NCBI GenBank assembly: GCA_017795105.1
Contig: CP051247.1
Span: forward strand, 3,616,001-3,680,000
Length of the DNA stretch: 64,000 nucleotides
Direction of reading: 5' to 3'
From: Planctomycetaceae bacterium
GTDB taxonomy: Bacteria; Planctomycetota; Planctomycetia; Planctomycetales; Planctomycetaceae
The notes under the pieces were generated by a model. The model did no database searches, was not told where the DNA came from, and saw nothing but the letters and a program-made list of their open reading frames with translations. Below are positions 29,688-41,629 of this stretch, piece after piece. A program made the position numbers and the translations under genes. Within the stretch, counting starts at the first letter, position 1, and each line of letters begins with the position of its first letter.

Positions 29688-31013
29688 TTAGTAGGGCTTG
29701 TAAACGCCCGGCACCGGAATCGGGTAACGGCCGTCTTTGCCCGGAGTCGTTGGCGGCGTGGCCGACATCGACATTTCTTCCGGCATGATGCTCTTGTTCG
29801 AAGCGAGCAGGTCCGACATCGTGACCGACTTGCCAGAGTAAGTCGCGGTGCGTCCGAGAATCGAGCTCGCGGTGCTCATGGCCCCATACTCAGATTCGTC
29901 GTAGCTGATGTTGTTACGGATGGCGTGGAACAGATCGTCGTGCTCGGTCTGATACGGATCGTTCTTCTCGCCACGGTAGCGATACTTGTCGCCGCCGTAG
30001 GTCTGGTAGGAACTTCCGGAGACATCGGCGTATCCCTTGGTGCCGTGTGCGTACTCGGAAACCGAGTTCCAGCAGTTGGGGATGTGACGACACTGGCTGA
30101 ACATCTTGGTGCCGTCTTCGTAGGTGAATTCGACGGCGTGATGATCGAAGATTTCGCCATACTTCGCGTCGGTACGAACTTCACGTCCGCCCATGCCTTC
30201 AGCACGGACCGGGTAAGCTCCCTTGATCCAGTTGCCGACGTCGATGTTGTGGATGTGCTGCTCGCAGATGTGATCGCCGCAGAGCCAGTTGTAGTAGTAC
30301 CAGTTGCGGAGCTGGTATTCCATTTCCGAAGAAGCTTCTTCGCGGGCCATCCGGGGATCCCAGACGCCGCCACCGTTCCAGTAAACGCGAAGAGCGACCA
30401 CGTCGCCGATTTCGCCGTCCTGAATTCGTTTAACGATGTCACGGTAGGTGTACTGGTGATGGCGCTGAAGGCCGACGCCGACTTTGAGGTTCTTTTCCTT
30501 GGCCTTCTTGGCGGCATCGAGGACCTTGTTGACCCCGGCGACATCGGTCGCGACCGGCTTTTCCATGAAGACGTGCTTGCCGGCGTTGATGGCGGCTTCG
30601 AAGTGAATCGGACGGAAGCCCGGCGGGGTGGCCAGGATGACAACGTCGACGCCCGAGTCGATGACCTTCTGATATGCGTCGAAGCCAGCGAAGCGACGTT
30701 CTTCCGGCACATTGATGATGGCGGTGTCGTTGCCCTTCACAGAAGCTTCGATTCGCTTCTGGCTCTTTTCGAGCAGATCCATGAACATGTCGCCCATGGC
30801 GTAGAGCTCGACCTTGCCTTCGGTCTTGAGCGCCTGGCTGGCGGCTCCACTACCGCGACCACCGCATCCGACCAGACCGATCTTGATGGTGTCATCGCCG
30901 GCGGCGAACACGCGATTCGGATTCACGACGCTGGTCAGGAAGGCCGTGCCGGCTGCGGCTGTTGCCGAAGCCTTGATGAAATCGCGGCGGGAAGGTGACT
31001 GTTCCGGTGCCAT
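29688..31013 (-). CDS. Gfo/Idh/MocA-family oxidoreductase, Tat-exported
   Basis: 441 residues. The N-terminus has a twin-arginine signal, SRRDFIKASATAAAG, with a hydrophobic segment. The Rossmann motif IGLVGCGGRGSGAA follows at about 45-58, then VDVVILATPPGFRP and FMEKPVATDVAG, where the lysine-proline pair typical of the family lies. The C-terminal half holds the beta-sheet substrate domain, ending in PIPVPGVYKPY. It is an NAD(P)-dependent sugar or inositol oxidoreductase presumed to be exported folded with its cofactor. Such Tat-targeted copies are abundant in planctomycetes. It is a single-gene unit with its own terminator. Confidence 0.93.
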   Translation of the reverse strand: MAPEQSPSRRDFIKASATAAAGTAFLTSVVNPNRVFAAGDDTIKIGLVGCGGRGSGAASQALKTEGKVELYAMGDMFMDLLEKSQKRIEASVKGNDTAIINVPEERRFAGFDAYQKVIDSGVDVVILATPPGFRPIHFEAAINAGKHVFMEKPVATDVAGVNKVLDAAKKAKEKNLKVGVGLQRHHQYTYRDIVKRIQDGEIGDVVALRVYWNGGGVWDPRMAREEASSEMEYQLRNWYYYNWLCGDHICEQHIHNIDVGNWIKGAYPVRAEGMGGREVRTDAKYGEIFDHHAVEFTYEDGTKMFSQCRHIPNCWNSVSEYAHGTKGYADVSGSSYQTYGGDKYRYRGEKNDPYQTEHDDLFHAIRNNISYDESEYGAMSTASSILGRTATYSGKSVTMSDLLASNKSIMPEEMSMSATPPTTPGKDGRYPIPVPGVYKPY

Positions 31014-31331
31014 AAAAATTCTCCCACTATGAGGTAATTCAGAGGTTCGTCGGATGGTGAGCGACTCAAAGCCGGACCGCCGGGGAGTCCCGGACGATCA
31101 ACAGCCTTTGATACATACTCTAACCGGGAGAACGGGTAAAGGGAAACGTGCGCGTGCATATGTCGTGGAAAACATCGACACCGACTGTGACGTTGTTCAG
31201 GCTCAAAAACAGGTGGGAAATCCAGTTTTAACCCTGTGGAAACCGCTGTTGTGGGTGTTAATCCCTGTCGATTTTCCTCGCTGAACCTTCGGGTTGGGAA
31301 AGCTGCGGAGTTTGCCCGATCGCTTCACGTC
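31014..31331. other. 318-bp spacer without a gene
   Basis: It carries the upstream region of the Gfo/Idh gene (minus strand) and the 3' side of the ABC ATPase gene. It is more AT-rich than its surroundings around 31190-31280. I see no coding frame, hairpin with T-run, or repeat. Confidence 0.4.
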
Positions 31332-32891
31332 TCAGCGGGAGATCGCTCGCCGCATGATTTCGGCTTCGGTCCATTCCGAGGTCGGTCGAAACTCCAGGAG
31401 TTGTCCGCGGGCCATCACGCCGATGCGATCACAGACGGCCATCAGTTCGGGCAAGTAGGAACTGATGAACAGAACCGCCTTCCCTTCGGCTGCGAACTCG
31501 CCGATCAGCCGGTAGATCTCCGATTTGGTCCGGACGTCAATGCCCCGCGTCGGCTCGTCGAGCAGTAGAATCTCCGCTTCCTGATGCAGCACGCGGGCGA
31601 TCGCGACCTTCTGCTGGTTCCCGCCAGAAAGGTCCTGAATCGGCTGCTCGGAACTGCGGGCCTTGACCTGCAACTTCTTCATCCACTCAGCGGCATTGCG
31701 ACGACGGGCGGCCAGATTCACGAATCCGAGGCGGCTGTAGCCTCCCATCCGCGACATGGTGAGGTTGTCATTGATCGACAGATTCTGCGCAAGTCCTTCT
31801 GTTTTTCGGTCTTCCGACACCATTCCCATTCCGGCTTTGATACGGGCCCGCGGGTTCGAAGCCGGCGTGAGAGTGGTGATTCGCACGGAACCGGAGCGGA
31901 CGGCATCGAGGCCATACAGGCAGCGGGCAAACTCGGTCCGCCCAGCTCCGACGAGTCCGGCCAGGCCGACGATTTCGCCGCGATGCAGCTGCATTGAGGC
32001 GTTCTTCGGGAACCCGTATCCCGACAGATCGGCGACGTCGAGCAGGAGATCGCCTCGCTCGTGAGGCACCGACGGAAACAGTTCGTCCAGCTCTCGCCCG
32101 ACCATCTGGTGAACGATCTCGTCGTCGGTGATGTCCTTCAATTCCCCTGAGGCGACGTCTTCGCCATCCCGGAGAATCACGTAATCGCTGCACAGCTCCC
32201 GGACTTCTTCGAGAAAGTGACTGATGTAGACAATGCCGAGCCCTCGCTGCTGGAGAACGCGAATCACCGAAAAAAGGTGTTGGACATCTTCAGCGGCAAG
32301 CGAACTGGTCGGCTCGTCGAAAATCACGATCTTCGACTGGAGGACCAGGGCTCGGGCAATTTCGATGAGTTGCTGATGAGCCGGGGAGAGTCGGCGGGCG
32401 GGAACGTTCTTCGGCAAATGGGCGATTCGCAGCATTTCGAGGGCATCCTGCATCCGCTTCCGCTGAGTCGAACGGTCGAGCAGGCCGAATCGCGATGATT
32501 CGCAGCCCAGCATGAGATTGTCTTCCACGTTCAGATCAGGGGCGATCGTCAACTCCTGATAGATCATGCTCACGCCGGCCAGTCGGGCGGCGTGTGGGTC
32601 AGACGGCCGGTAAGCCTGTCCTTCGAGTCGCATTTCTCCGGAATCAGGCGAAATCGACCCGCTCAGGACTTTCATCAACGTGCTTTTGCCGGCTCCATTC
32701 TCGCCAATAAGGGCCAGCACCCGGCCCGGTCGGACGTTCAGGGAGACATTCTTCAAAGCCACGGTCGCCCCGAATCGCTTGGAGATCCCGGACATTTCGA
32801 GAATCGGATTGTCGGATACTGGTTCGATCACGGGAGAGTTCCCCGACGGTTCGAGATCGCTGAGATCGGCTGAAAATCTGGATGCATCCAC
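31332..32891 (-). CDS. Sugar-type ABC transporter ATPase with two nucleotide domains (RbsA/MglA-like)
   Basis: 519 residues from a GTG at 32891. Domain one has Walker A GENGAGKST, signature LSPAHQQLIEIARAL and Walker B VIFDEPTSSL. Domain two has the degenerate Walker A GLVGAGRTE usual for the second half of this family, signature LSGGNQQKVAIARVL and Walker B LLLDEPTRGID. It would power a ribose/galactose-type monosaccharide importer. No permease or binding-protein gene adjoins it, so its partners must be elsewhere. The first 30 residues are a Ser/Asp/Pro-rich extension. Confidence 0.92.
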   Translation of the reverse strand: MDASRFSADLSDLEPSGNSPVIEPVSDNPILEMSGISKRFGATVALKNVSLNVRPGRVLALIGENGAGKSTLMKVLSGSISPDSGEMRLEGQAYRPSDPHAARLAGVSMIYQELTIAPDLNVEDNLMLGCESSRFGLLDRSTQRKRMQDALEMLRIAHLPKNVPARRLSPAHQQLIEIARALVLQSKIVIFDEPTSSLAAEDVQHLFSVIRVLQQRGLGIVYISHFLEEVRELCSDYVILRDGEDVASGELKDITDDEIVHQMVGRELDELFPSVPHERGDLLLDVADLSGYGFPKNASMQLHRGEIVGLAGLVGAGRTEFARCLYGLDAVRSGSVRITTLTPASNPRARIKAGMGMVSEDRKTEGLAQNLSINDNLTMSRMGGYSRLGFVNLAARRRNAAEWMKKLQVKARSSEQPIQDLSGGNQQKVAIARVLHQEAEILLLDEPTRGIDVRTKSEIYRLIGEFAAEGKAVLFISSYLPELMAVCDRIGVMARGQLLEFRPTSEWTEAEIMRRAISR

Positions 32892-33178
32892 GTTAGCCGA
32901 TCTGTTCGGCGATTCCCAGCTGAGGCAGGTGAAGTCGAATCGAAAAACTGACGTCTGAGAAGAACGTGTCGGTCGTAGGAGGTCGCGAAGCCGGTTTGCC
33001 AGCGGACTTTTCCTGGAATTCGATCCGGCTGGGGGCTTGATGTTGAAATGCCGATCTGAGATCGCTACATTGTCGCATTCCGCGAAGTACGCGAGTTCGA
33101 AAAAGATATGTATCGGCCTGCGGGTGGGACGTTCACCGGCGGGAAGTGTGTAGGATTTGTTTTAGGGTGTATTGAAGA

Positions 33179-33448
33179 ATGTCAATCACGAAAGAGAAGA
33201 AGCAGGAACTGATCGGCGATTACAAACGCACGGATGCCGACACAGGTTCGCCAGACGTGCAGATCGCCATGCTGTCGCATCGGATCAGTGAGCTGACCGC
33301 TCACCTGAAGACGCACAGCAAAGATTTTGCCAGCCGCCGTGGACTTCTGATGCTGGTGAGCCGCCGTCGCCGCCTGCTCAACTATGTTCGCGGTAAGGAT
33401 CCCGCTCGCTACGCATCTCTGATCGAGCGGCTGAATCTGAGAAAGTAA
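33179..33448 (+). CDS. rpsO: 30S ribosomal protein S15
   Basis: 89 residues, the standard S15 length. DTGSPDVQIAMLSHRI and LLMLVSRRRRLLNYV are diagnostic for the 16S rRNA-binding helices. It binds the central domain of 16S rRNA and bridges to the 50S subunit. It is followed by a terminator and pnp, the conserved rpsO-pnp order of many bacteria. Confidence 0.97.
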   Translation: MSITKEKKQELIGDYKRTDADTGSPDVQIAMLSHRISELTAHLKTHSKDFASRRGLLMLVSRRRRLLNYVRGKDPARYASLIERLNLRK

Positions 33449-33455
33449 TCGCAAA

Positions 33456-33486
33456 GCCCGGCGAGATGATCGTCGGGTTTTTGTTG
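33456..33486 (+). terminator. Intrinsic terminator or attenuator between rpsO and pnp
   Basis: CCCGGCGA and TCGTCGGG pair with one G-T wobble around GATGA, followed by five T residues and a further T-rich run. It begins 8 bp after the rpsO stop. Transcription of pnp either reads through or starts in the 250-bp leader downstream. Confidence 0.75.
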
Positions 33487-33738
33487 TATTGGGTGTTTGT
33501 TGTTGACGTGTCCGCCATCTCTCTCGGCGGATGAAATTGCCTCTGGTCGGTGCGGCAGCTATAGGGCTGCGCTGGGACCATTCACTGACGGGCGCCGTTT
33601 GCCGTTGGTCATTTGCTATCGCATTGCTGGCGGTTTTGGGCAGGAACAGAGGGCATCGGGCTCTCTTGCGGTACTGGCATGTCATGCGTTGTTGCCGCCC
33701 GTCTCTTTGTAAGAAAACAGACGACAGGAAATATTGCA

Positions 33739-35895
<2,157 letters not shown>

Positions 35896-35926
35896 GGTCG
35901 AGCTTGAAATCGGATTGAATCAGGTG

Positions 35927-35955
35927 CAGGCAGCGGTATTCCGCTGCCTGTTTCC
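35927..35955 (+). terminator. Probable terminator of pnp
   Basis: CAGGCAGCGG and CCGCTGCCTG form a perfect 10-bp stem with a TATT loop, followed by TTTCCGTT. The short T-run makes it weaker than the other terminators here. It lies 32 bp after the pnp stop. Confidence 0.65.
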
Positions 35956-36111
35956 GTTCAAGCCCTAGTAAATTGCGACGTGCACCTCCTCGGCCACGTT
36001 AGCCGAATCCAATCCGTCTCGTTACCATGAGCCGTCCAGCTGTGCTCTCTCTGCGACGACTTCCACACGGGCTGCTCGATGCCTTTATGCCCGACTTCTC
36101 AGGACAGTGAC

Positions 36112-36833
36112 ATGTCTGACCGTGATCAGGCGACCAACCAGATGCTCGAAATGCGGTATCGCGAGATCGCGGAACTGGCCGGCGGGCTGGCTCATGAGAT
36201 CCGTAATCCGCTTTCGACGATCTCTCTGAATCTGGGAGTCCTTCGCGAAGAGTTGTCCGATTCCGACAATCCGCGTGATCGTCGAATGCAACAGCGGCTG
36301 ACAACGATCCAGGGCGAGTGCGATCGCCTGCAGACGTTCCTGAATACGTTTCTGCAGTTTGCCAACAGTGCGATGGAGATCCACCGGGAGCCGCACGATC
36401 TTTCTGATTACGTCCGCGAACTGATTGACTTTCTCAAGCCCGACTTCGCGGCCAGTCAGATCGAGATCTCGCCCCATCTGGCGACCGATCTGCCGCAGAC
36501 GCTCCTCGATCCGGCTCAATTTCGACGAGCCCTGCTGAATTTGACCCGCAACGCTCAGCAGGCGATGCCCGAAGGGGGAACCCTCGAATTTCAGACGTAC
36601 CGTTCAGAGGAGGGTGTCGTGCTGGAGATTATCGACACCGGCAACGGTATTCCGCAACATGTGCAGGAGAAGATGTTCGACGTCTTCTATTCGACTCGCC
36701 CGGGCGGCTCCGGTTTGGGACTGCCGACGGTTCGCAAGATCATCGAAGCTCACGGAGGCTCGATCCAATGCGCCAGCGAAGTCGGCAAAGGCACCCGCTT
36801 CCGCATCACATTGCCAGCCTGCGATCCGCAAAC

Positions 36834-36837
<4 letters not shown>
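36112..36837 (+). CDS. Soluble sensor histidine kinase (NtrB-like core)
   Basis: 241 residues from ATG 36112, which has AGGA eight bases upstream. There is no membrane helix and no separate sensor domain. The HisKA helix has the phospho-acceptor in GGLAHEIRNPLSTI (about residue 30). The ATPase domain has the N box NLTRNAQQAM, G1 IDTGNGI and G2 GGSGLGLPTVRKI. It autophosphorylates and passes phosphate to a response regulator, which is not encoded next to it. The stop codon lies inside the terminal repeat of element C. Confidence 0.92.
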
Positions 36838-37139
<302 letters not shown>

Positions 37140-37143
<4 letters not shown>

Positions 37144-38285
37144 TGGAGTGGAGTCTCTTTGGGGTTGCGGGTCAGGTTCAGAATCAGGGCGAAGGCGATC
37201 ATTGTCGCCAGGAGATTGCTGCCGCCGTAGCTGAGAAGTGGGTGCGAGATTCCCTTCGGAGGCAGGAGTGAGGTCACGACGCAGGTGTTGATGACGGCCT
37301 GCAGGACGATGCCGGCGAGGAGTGTGCCGGCCAGGGCGAAGCGTTCTCGGTCGTCGATCACGCGGCTCACCAGTCGGACGCCGCAGAGGAAGAGCAGAAT
37401 CCACAGCCCGATCGTCGCCAGTGTTCCAACGAGGCCGAGTTCTTCGCCGATGACCGCGAACACAAAGTCAGTGTGCGATTCCGGAAGGAAGCTCAATTTC
37501 TGCAGGCCGCGTCCCGGGCCGGTGCCCCACAGTCCGCCGGAGCCGATGGAGAGCAGCGATTGCTTCACCTGATACTGCGCGTTCTCCCAGTGGCCGAGAG
37601 CGTCGAAGTACGACGCCAGGCGCTGGAGTTGATACGGTCGGAACATCATCAGTCCGCCGAGGACCGGGATGATGCTTGCGCAGCCGAGCACGAACAGCCA
37701 CACCGGATAGCCGGCCAGAAACAGGAAGCAGGCTCCCATCGTAAAGACGAGCACCGACGTTCCCAGGTCGGGCTGCAGAGCGATCAGGATTGGAGCGAAC
37801 AGCAATGCGCAGAACGCAACCGTCGTTCGGAGTTTCTTCCAGCCGGGACGCGTTTCGCGCAGCAGCCAGGCGAGCAGGAGCGGCAGGGCGATCTTCATCA
37901 GTTCGGAGGGCTGCAACGAAACCGTGCCGAGACGAAACCAGCGACGGGCTCCGTTCACTTCGGATCCGATGCCGGGAATCAGCACGAGTCCGAGCAGAGC
38001 CGTCACTCCCAGAAAGACCCACGGAGCGGCTCGCATGACCCAGCGTGTCGGCATCTGCATGAGGGTAAGGAACACACTGCCTGCGGCGAGCAGGAAGATG
38101 AGATGCTTCTGCAGAAAGCCCGTTCGCAATTCGAGCGTGCGCGTGGCTCCCGTCGAGGAAAAGACCATCATCGTTCCCAGCCCGAGCAGGGCGACAATCG
38201 CGATGAGGAATCCCTCGCGAGCCAGCGGCTGCTCCTGCGGTGTTTGGACAGTCGACACGTCTGTCGCCTCTGCTGCTGAGACCAA
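37140..38285 (-). CDS. ftsW: SEDS-family peptidoglycan glycosyltransferase FtsW
   Basis: 381 residues with about nine to ten hydrophobic segments. Family motifs are VNGARRWFRLGTVSLQPSE in the middle, FVFAVIGEELGLVGTLA, and PPKGISHPLLSYGGSN near the C-terminus, the order found in FtsW/RodA/SpoVE. It polymerises lipid II with a cognate class B PBP at the division site or side wall. FtsW versus RodA is not certain, although the Leu/Ser-Tyr-Gly-Gly motif and length fit FtsW. No PBP, mur or ftsZ gene is next to it. It stands alone on this strand. Confidence 0.9.
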
Positions 38286-38547
38286 TGATTCTCCCGAATC
38301 AGCATCGTCTCGCCGCCCTTCTTCGGGCCAGTTTTCCCCGCGCAGCCGGGAGAACCCGCGTAACGTGACGTCGGGGGATCTGGTGATCCGTTCGTGTTGT
38401 GCTCGATGTACTGGCTAAATGCCTGCAATCACCCGCGATTCAGCGTGAACGGACGATGACTCTTTGACAGTGCCGTTCCTGTCCGCTTATAGAAAAATGA
38501 TGCGACCAGTCCGCTGAATGCTCCGACGTTGAACGAAAGAAGCCGCT

Positions 38548-39105
38548 ATGAAACTTTCAGCCGTTCCTGCGATTCTGCTTTGCCTGACGATGACGGTTCC
38601 GGCGATGGCTCAGAGTGCCACCCGGTCCGGAGCCGCCCTGTTTGGCAGTCGGTCCTCCTCCCCCGACGATCAACCGGCTCCGCCGCCGGTCGAGGAGAAG
38701 AAGCCGACGGCTGCTCAGCAGGTTTACATCGATCATCTGACCGAACTGGGACTCGACCCGAAAGTCGATGAAGACGGCGATATTCACTATGTCGATGAAG
38801 GCATCGACTGCTTCATTATCATCGACAACGAAGATGAGCAGTTCTTTCGACTCGTGGCTCCCGGCATCGTCAAGCTGGGCCTCTTTGACAACATCGGGGC
38901 CACCGATGACATCGAAGTCGTCTGCCGGAGCGTGAAATGTGCCAAAGGGATGATCGTCGACAACCACGTCTGGATCAGCGTCGAGAGTTTCTTCGAGACA
39001 CGGGAAGACTTCGCCAAAGTGTTCGATCGCTGCCGTGGCAGCCTGGCACTCGGCGTCGAGACGTTCCTTGAGATCTACGAACCGGTCCGCAAAGAGAAGG
39101 ACTAA
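38548..39105 (+). CDS. Exported protein, possible YbjN/type III chaperone-like fold
   Basis: 185 residues with a signal peptide (about 1-22, ending VPAMAQS) and a Pro/Ser/Asp-rich spacer (about 28-55). A domain of about 120 residues begins QQVYIDHLTELGL. The pattern GDIHYVDEGIDCFIIIDNED followed by an alternating hydrophobic/acidic run resembles YbjN-like or secretion-chaperone-like domains, but the match is by eye only. It converges on the pyruvyl transferase-like gene, the two stops sharing CTAA. Confidence 0.7.
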   Translation: MKLSAVPAILLCLTMTVPAMAQSATRSGAALFGSRSSSPDDQPAPPPVEEKKPTAAQQVYIDHLTELGLDPKVDEDGDIHYVDEGIDCFIIIDNEDEQFFRLVAPGIVKLGLFDNIGATDDIEVVCRSVKCAKGMIVDNHVWISVESFFETREDFAKVFDRCRGSLALGVETFLEIYEPVRKEKD

Positions 39106-40334
39106 CTCGGCAGTCCGACGGAATCGCCGACTTGTTCGACCATCGATTTCTGAATGGCCGCGACTCGCTTCTGGGCAGCCGCGGCTTTCTCTTTGGCGGC
39201 TGCGGGATTTTTGGCGATCGCAAGCACGGTGTCCGCCACGCGGCTGCGGTCCTCGGCGGAATCGAGATCGAACAGCCAGTCATTCAGGCCGATGTCCCGC
39301 CACATGAAGCCCTTGCTCGTCTGCTCAGCAAAGCGGCAGACCACAGCCGGGATGCCATTTCCGACGCACATGATTGGCGAATGCATCTCCAGTCCGAACA
39401 GACCGGCCGAGCGGCGGTAGGTGCTGATCGCTTCATCGGTGAGCCAATAGTTTTCCCGCCAGACGACCCGCTCGCGAACCTGCGGCGGCAGCTGGTCGTA
39501 GATGTTGACCTTGCCGACTTCCATCTGCGACATGTCTTCCGGGCAGAGCAGCACCTTCATGTCGGTCTGCGTGACCACCTGAGTGATTGCTTCAATGATC
39601 GGTGCGTGATCCTGTGCCTTCATCTCTTCATTGCGACGATGCCGGGCTTCATCGAAGGGGCGATCCTTGATCTTCCAGTATGGCGTGTATCGCAGCCGGG
39701 GAATGCAGCACATGAACTTGCCGGGCTGCAGGTCATGTTCGGCCAGAAACTTCTCGGCGGCTGCATCGTTGGCGATGTCGACTGCGAACGCTCCGTCTGG
39801 TCCGAACTTCATAATCGGAGCTTTGATCTCGACCCCTTTCGCAAAGTCGAGCGAGACCGAATCGCGGAAGAAAACAAAGTCGGCCGACGACAGCAGCGTG
39901 ACCAGCTTCTCATCGGCCGAGCCGAGCGTAATGCCGAAGACGCCGAACGGTTTCCCGGTCTCATCCTTCCAGCGCTGCACATCCCGCTGTGCGACGAGTG
40001 AGGGCCCCGAGCCGTGGAGCAGGAAATCGCACTGCTTCAGCATCTCATCAACGTCCGGCCCCCGCTGCACAATGCGGACATTCGGAAAGCGAGCTTCCAG
40101 CAATTCCCGCACGCCATTGCGAACATCACTCGCCCACAGGGTCACCTTCGCTTCCGGCAGATGCTTCTCCAGCAGTGCGAGCACCCCCGGCGTGTGAGCG
40201 ATGTCGCCAATATTAACGGTCTGCCATGAAGACCGCAGCAACACATGCGGCTGGTCCTTGTCCGCGGCGGCAAGTCGAATCTGGGAGCACAAAACAGCCC
40301 CGAGGCTGGAGGCGAGGAAAGTTCGTCGTTTCAT
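39102..40334 (-). CDS. Polysaccharide pyruvyl transferase-family protein with Tat-like signal
   Basis: 410 residues. The N-terminus MKRRTFLASSLGAV is twin-arginine-like and ends near RLAAADK. The body has the family's pattern: NIGDIAHTPGVLALL near the start (compare the usual N-x-GD), a central FLLHGSGPSLV and FGVFGITLGS, then MHSPIMCVGNGIPAV with the conserved H-S/GIP near the C-terminus. Typical members transfer pyruvate from phosphoenolpyruvate to a sugar in the cytosol, so export would be unusual. The activity is not certain. Confidence 0.82.
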   Translation of the reverse strand: MKRRTFLASSLGAVLCSQIRLAAADKDQPHVLLRSSWQTVNIGDIAHTPGVLALLEKHLPEAKVTLWASDVRNGVRELLEARFPNVRIVQRGPDVDEMLKQCDFLLHGSGPSLVAQRDVQRWKDETGKPFGVFGITLGSADEKLVTLLSSADFVFFRDSVSLDFAKGVEIKAPIMKFGPDGAFAVDIANDAAAEKFLAEHDLQPGKFMCCIPRLRYTPYWKIKDRPFDEARHRRNEEMKAQDHAPIIEAITQVVTQTDMKVLLCPEDMSQMEVGKVNIYDQLPPQVRERVVWRENYWLTDEAISTYRRSAGLFGLEMHSPIMCVGNGIPAVVCRFAEQTSKGFMWRDIGLNDWLFDLDSAEDRSRVADTVLAIAKNPAAAKEKAAAAQKRVAAIQKSMVEQVGDSVGLPS

Positions 40335-40468
40335 GGGAAGTCGTCGTCATCGAAAGAGGAAATGATTCTTCGTCCCGATCATAGACGACAAAAGGATATG
40401 ATCGAAGGTCTGCACGGAAAAAGGTGTCAGAGAAACTCCCGGCAGGCATTGAGCAAGTATTGAGATTG

Positions 40469-40542
40469 TGTGCCACTGGCTCTGCCAGTGGAGCTCTTCG
40501 GAGAACGTCGTTCGTGAAGCACTGGCGGAGCCAGTGGCACAC
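40469..40542. repeat. Hairpin-tipped inverted-repeat element D (paired palindromes)
   Basis: Two 23-bp palindromic units lie in inverted order, 28 bp apart. Left is GTGTGCCACTGGCTCTGCC and on; right, read back, is GTGTGCCACTGGCTCCGCC and on, with 22 of 23 identical. Each unit is itself a hairpin (CACTGGC and GCCAGTG). It lies in the 325-bp spacer between two divergent genes, upstream of the exported protein at 40660. The layout is that of a bacterial BIME. Confidence 0.75.
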
Positions 40543-40659
40543 GGCGAGAGAGATCTCACTCGAATCGATCGTGACAGCGAGCGATCACCGTTTACGATGA
40601 ACGGAGTAGCCAATGTGCTCTCTCCATTCGCCACGACGTTCTCAGCGGAAGGTTTCATC

Positions 40660-41166
40660 ATGTCTCTACGGCGAAGTTTCGCAGTTTGTCTGTCTGCACT
40701 GTTCCTGACCCTGTCTGCAACCAGCTTCGCGTCGGTCGAGGCTTCCTCGGAGGAGCGACGGCTGGAGCGGCTCATTCTAAGGGTGAATGAGCGGGTCGCA
40801 GCAGAATATGGGGTGCTGAAACCGGAGCCGATTACGAAGGAACGTGTGTTTGAAGCAATCGAGGTCGCAATCGAACGGATAGCCGAGAGTGACAAACACG
40901 ATCGCAGAGAGATCGTTCAGGCGTTGCAGCGAGTTCTGGCGGAGGAACGTCTGCCGGACGGCTACAACCTCTACCTCAGCCCCACGTCTCATGGCTTCAA
41001 ACCGACGAGCCTGAAAGAAGGCGAGCTCTCGAAGCGGAGGGTCACGCTGAGCTACTACCTTTCCGTGCCCGTCGCCGTCGGACGAGTGACGACGCAACCG
41101 GCTCGGCTGTGGTCTCTCAGCCAGCGGTTCACGATTGTGGAAAACGAACACGATTTGGGGGAATAG
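40660..41166 (+). CDS. Exported protein of unknown function
   Basis: 168 residues from the ATG at 40660, which has GGAAGG upstream at good spacing; codons further upstream run through repeat element D and are not coding. A signal peptide (about 1-28, ending near SFASVEA) is followed by a charged, largely helical region (EERRLERLILRVNERVAAEY and on, to about 105). A C-terminal part is rich in Ser/Val/Thr strands. I recognise no family. Confidence 0.65.
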   Translation: MSLRRSFAVCLSALFLTLSATSFASVEASSEERRLERLILRVNERVAAEYGVLKPEPITKERVFEAIEVAIERIAESDKHDRREIVQALQRVLAEERLPDGYNLYLSPTSHGFKPTSLKEGELSKRRVTLSYYLSVPVAVGRVTTQPARLWSLSQRFTIVENEHDLGE

Positions 41167-41212
41167 CTGTTCGGGCCGCGCGGCGTATTGACTGGGGACG
41201 CGACGCGGGGCT

Positions 41213-41629
41213 TTATCGTTCGGCCAGTTTGCGATTGATCTCAGCGACCTGGGCCTGAAGTTCGGTGATCATCGACAATTGAAGGTCGTACTGGGCTCGC
41301 TTCAGCAGCGGGCGATATCGGGAGCTGTAGATGCCGCTGAAGACGGCGGCCAGAAACAACGAGAGCATGCCGATGCCGCTCCAGAGCGGGAGTACCCATG
41401 GAATTTCGGTCAGCCGAAATCCTTCGATGACCAGAACGGCGGGGAAACAGAGAATCAGGACGCCCGCGCTGATCCACATTGCCTTTTGAAGTTGCCGGGC
41501 CCGTTTCTCCAGGTGGCTGATTCGATTCTGCAGTTGCATGCGAAACTCCTCGTAATTGAAGTTCGAGGTGGCGGCGTCCTGGGCCAGAAGTTGTTCCCGC
41601 TGGAACGCCGGCGAGTGCGTCTCATTCAC
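41213..41629 (-). CDS. Small membrane protein coupled to an ECF sigma factor
   Basis: 138 residues from a GTG that overlaps the sigma-factor stop by 8 nt, so translation is coupled. A soluble N-terminal part includes a short coiled coil (about 30-50, LEKRARQLQKAM). Two membrane helices (about 52-70 and 80-100) follow, then a second coiled coil at the C-terminus (MITELQAQVAEINRKL). Its position fits an anti-sigma factor or regulator, but no zinc-binding HxxxCxxC motif is present. The family is unrecognised. Confidence 0.75.
   Translation of the reverse strand: MNETHSPAFQREQLLAQDAATSNFNYEEFRMQLQNRISHLEKRARQLQKAMWISAGVLILCFPAVLVIEGFRLTEIPWVLPLWSGIGMLSLFLAAVFSGIYSSRYRPLLKRAQYDLQLSMITELQAQVAEINRKLAER

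Noticed and set aside
31185..31280. DnaA-box-like tracts (TGTGGAAA) suggesting an origin
   Set aside because: They match TTATNCACA poorly, are few, and no dnaA, dnaN or gyr gene is near.
40468..40659. N-terminal extension of the exported protein, starting inside element D (MCHWLCQW)
   Set aside because: It translates the palindromic repeat itself, and the signal peptide with a good ribosome site begins at 40660.
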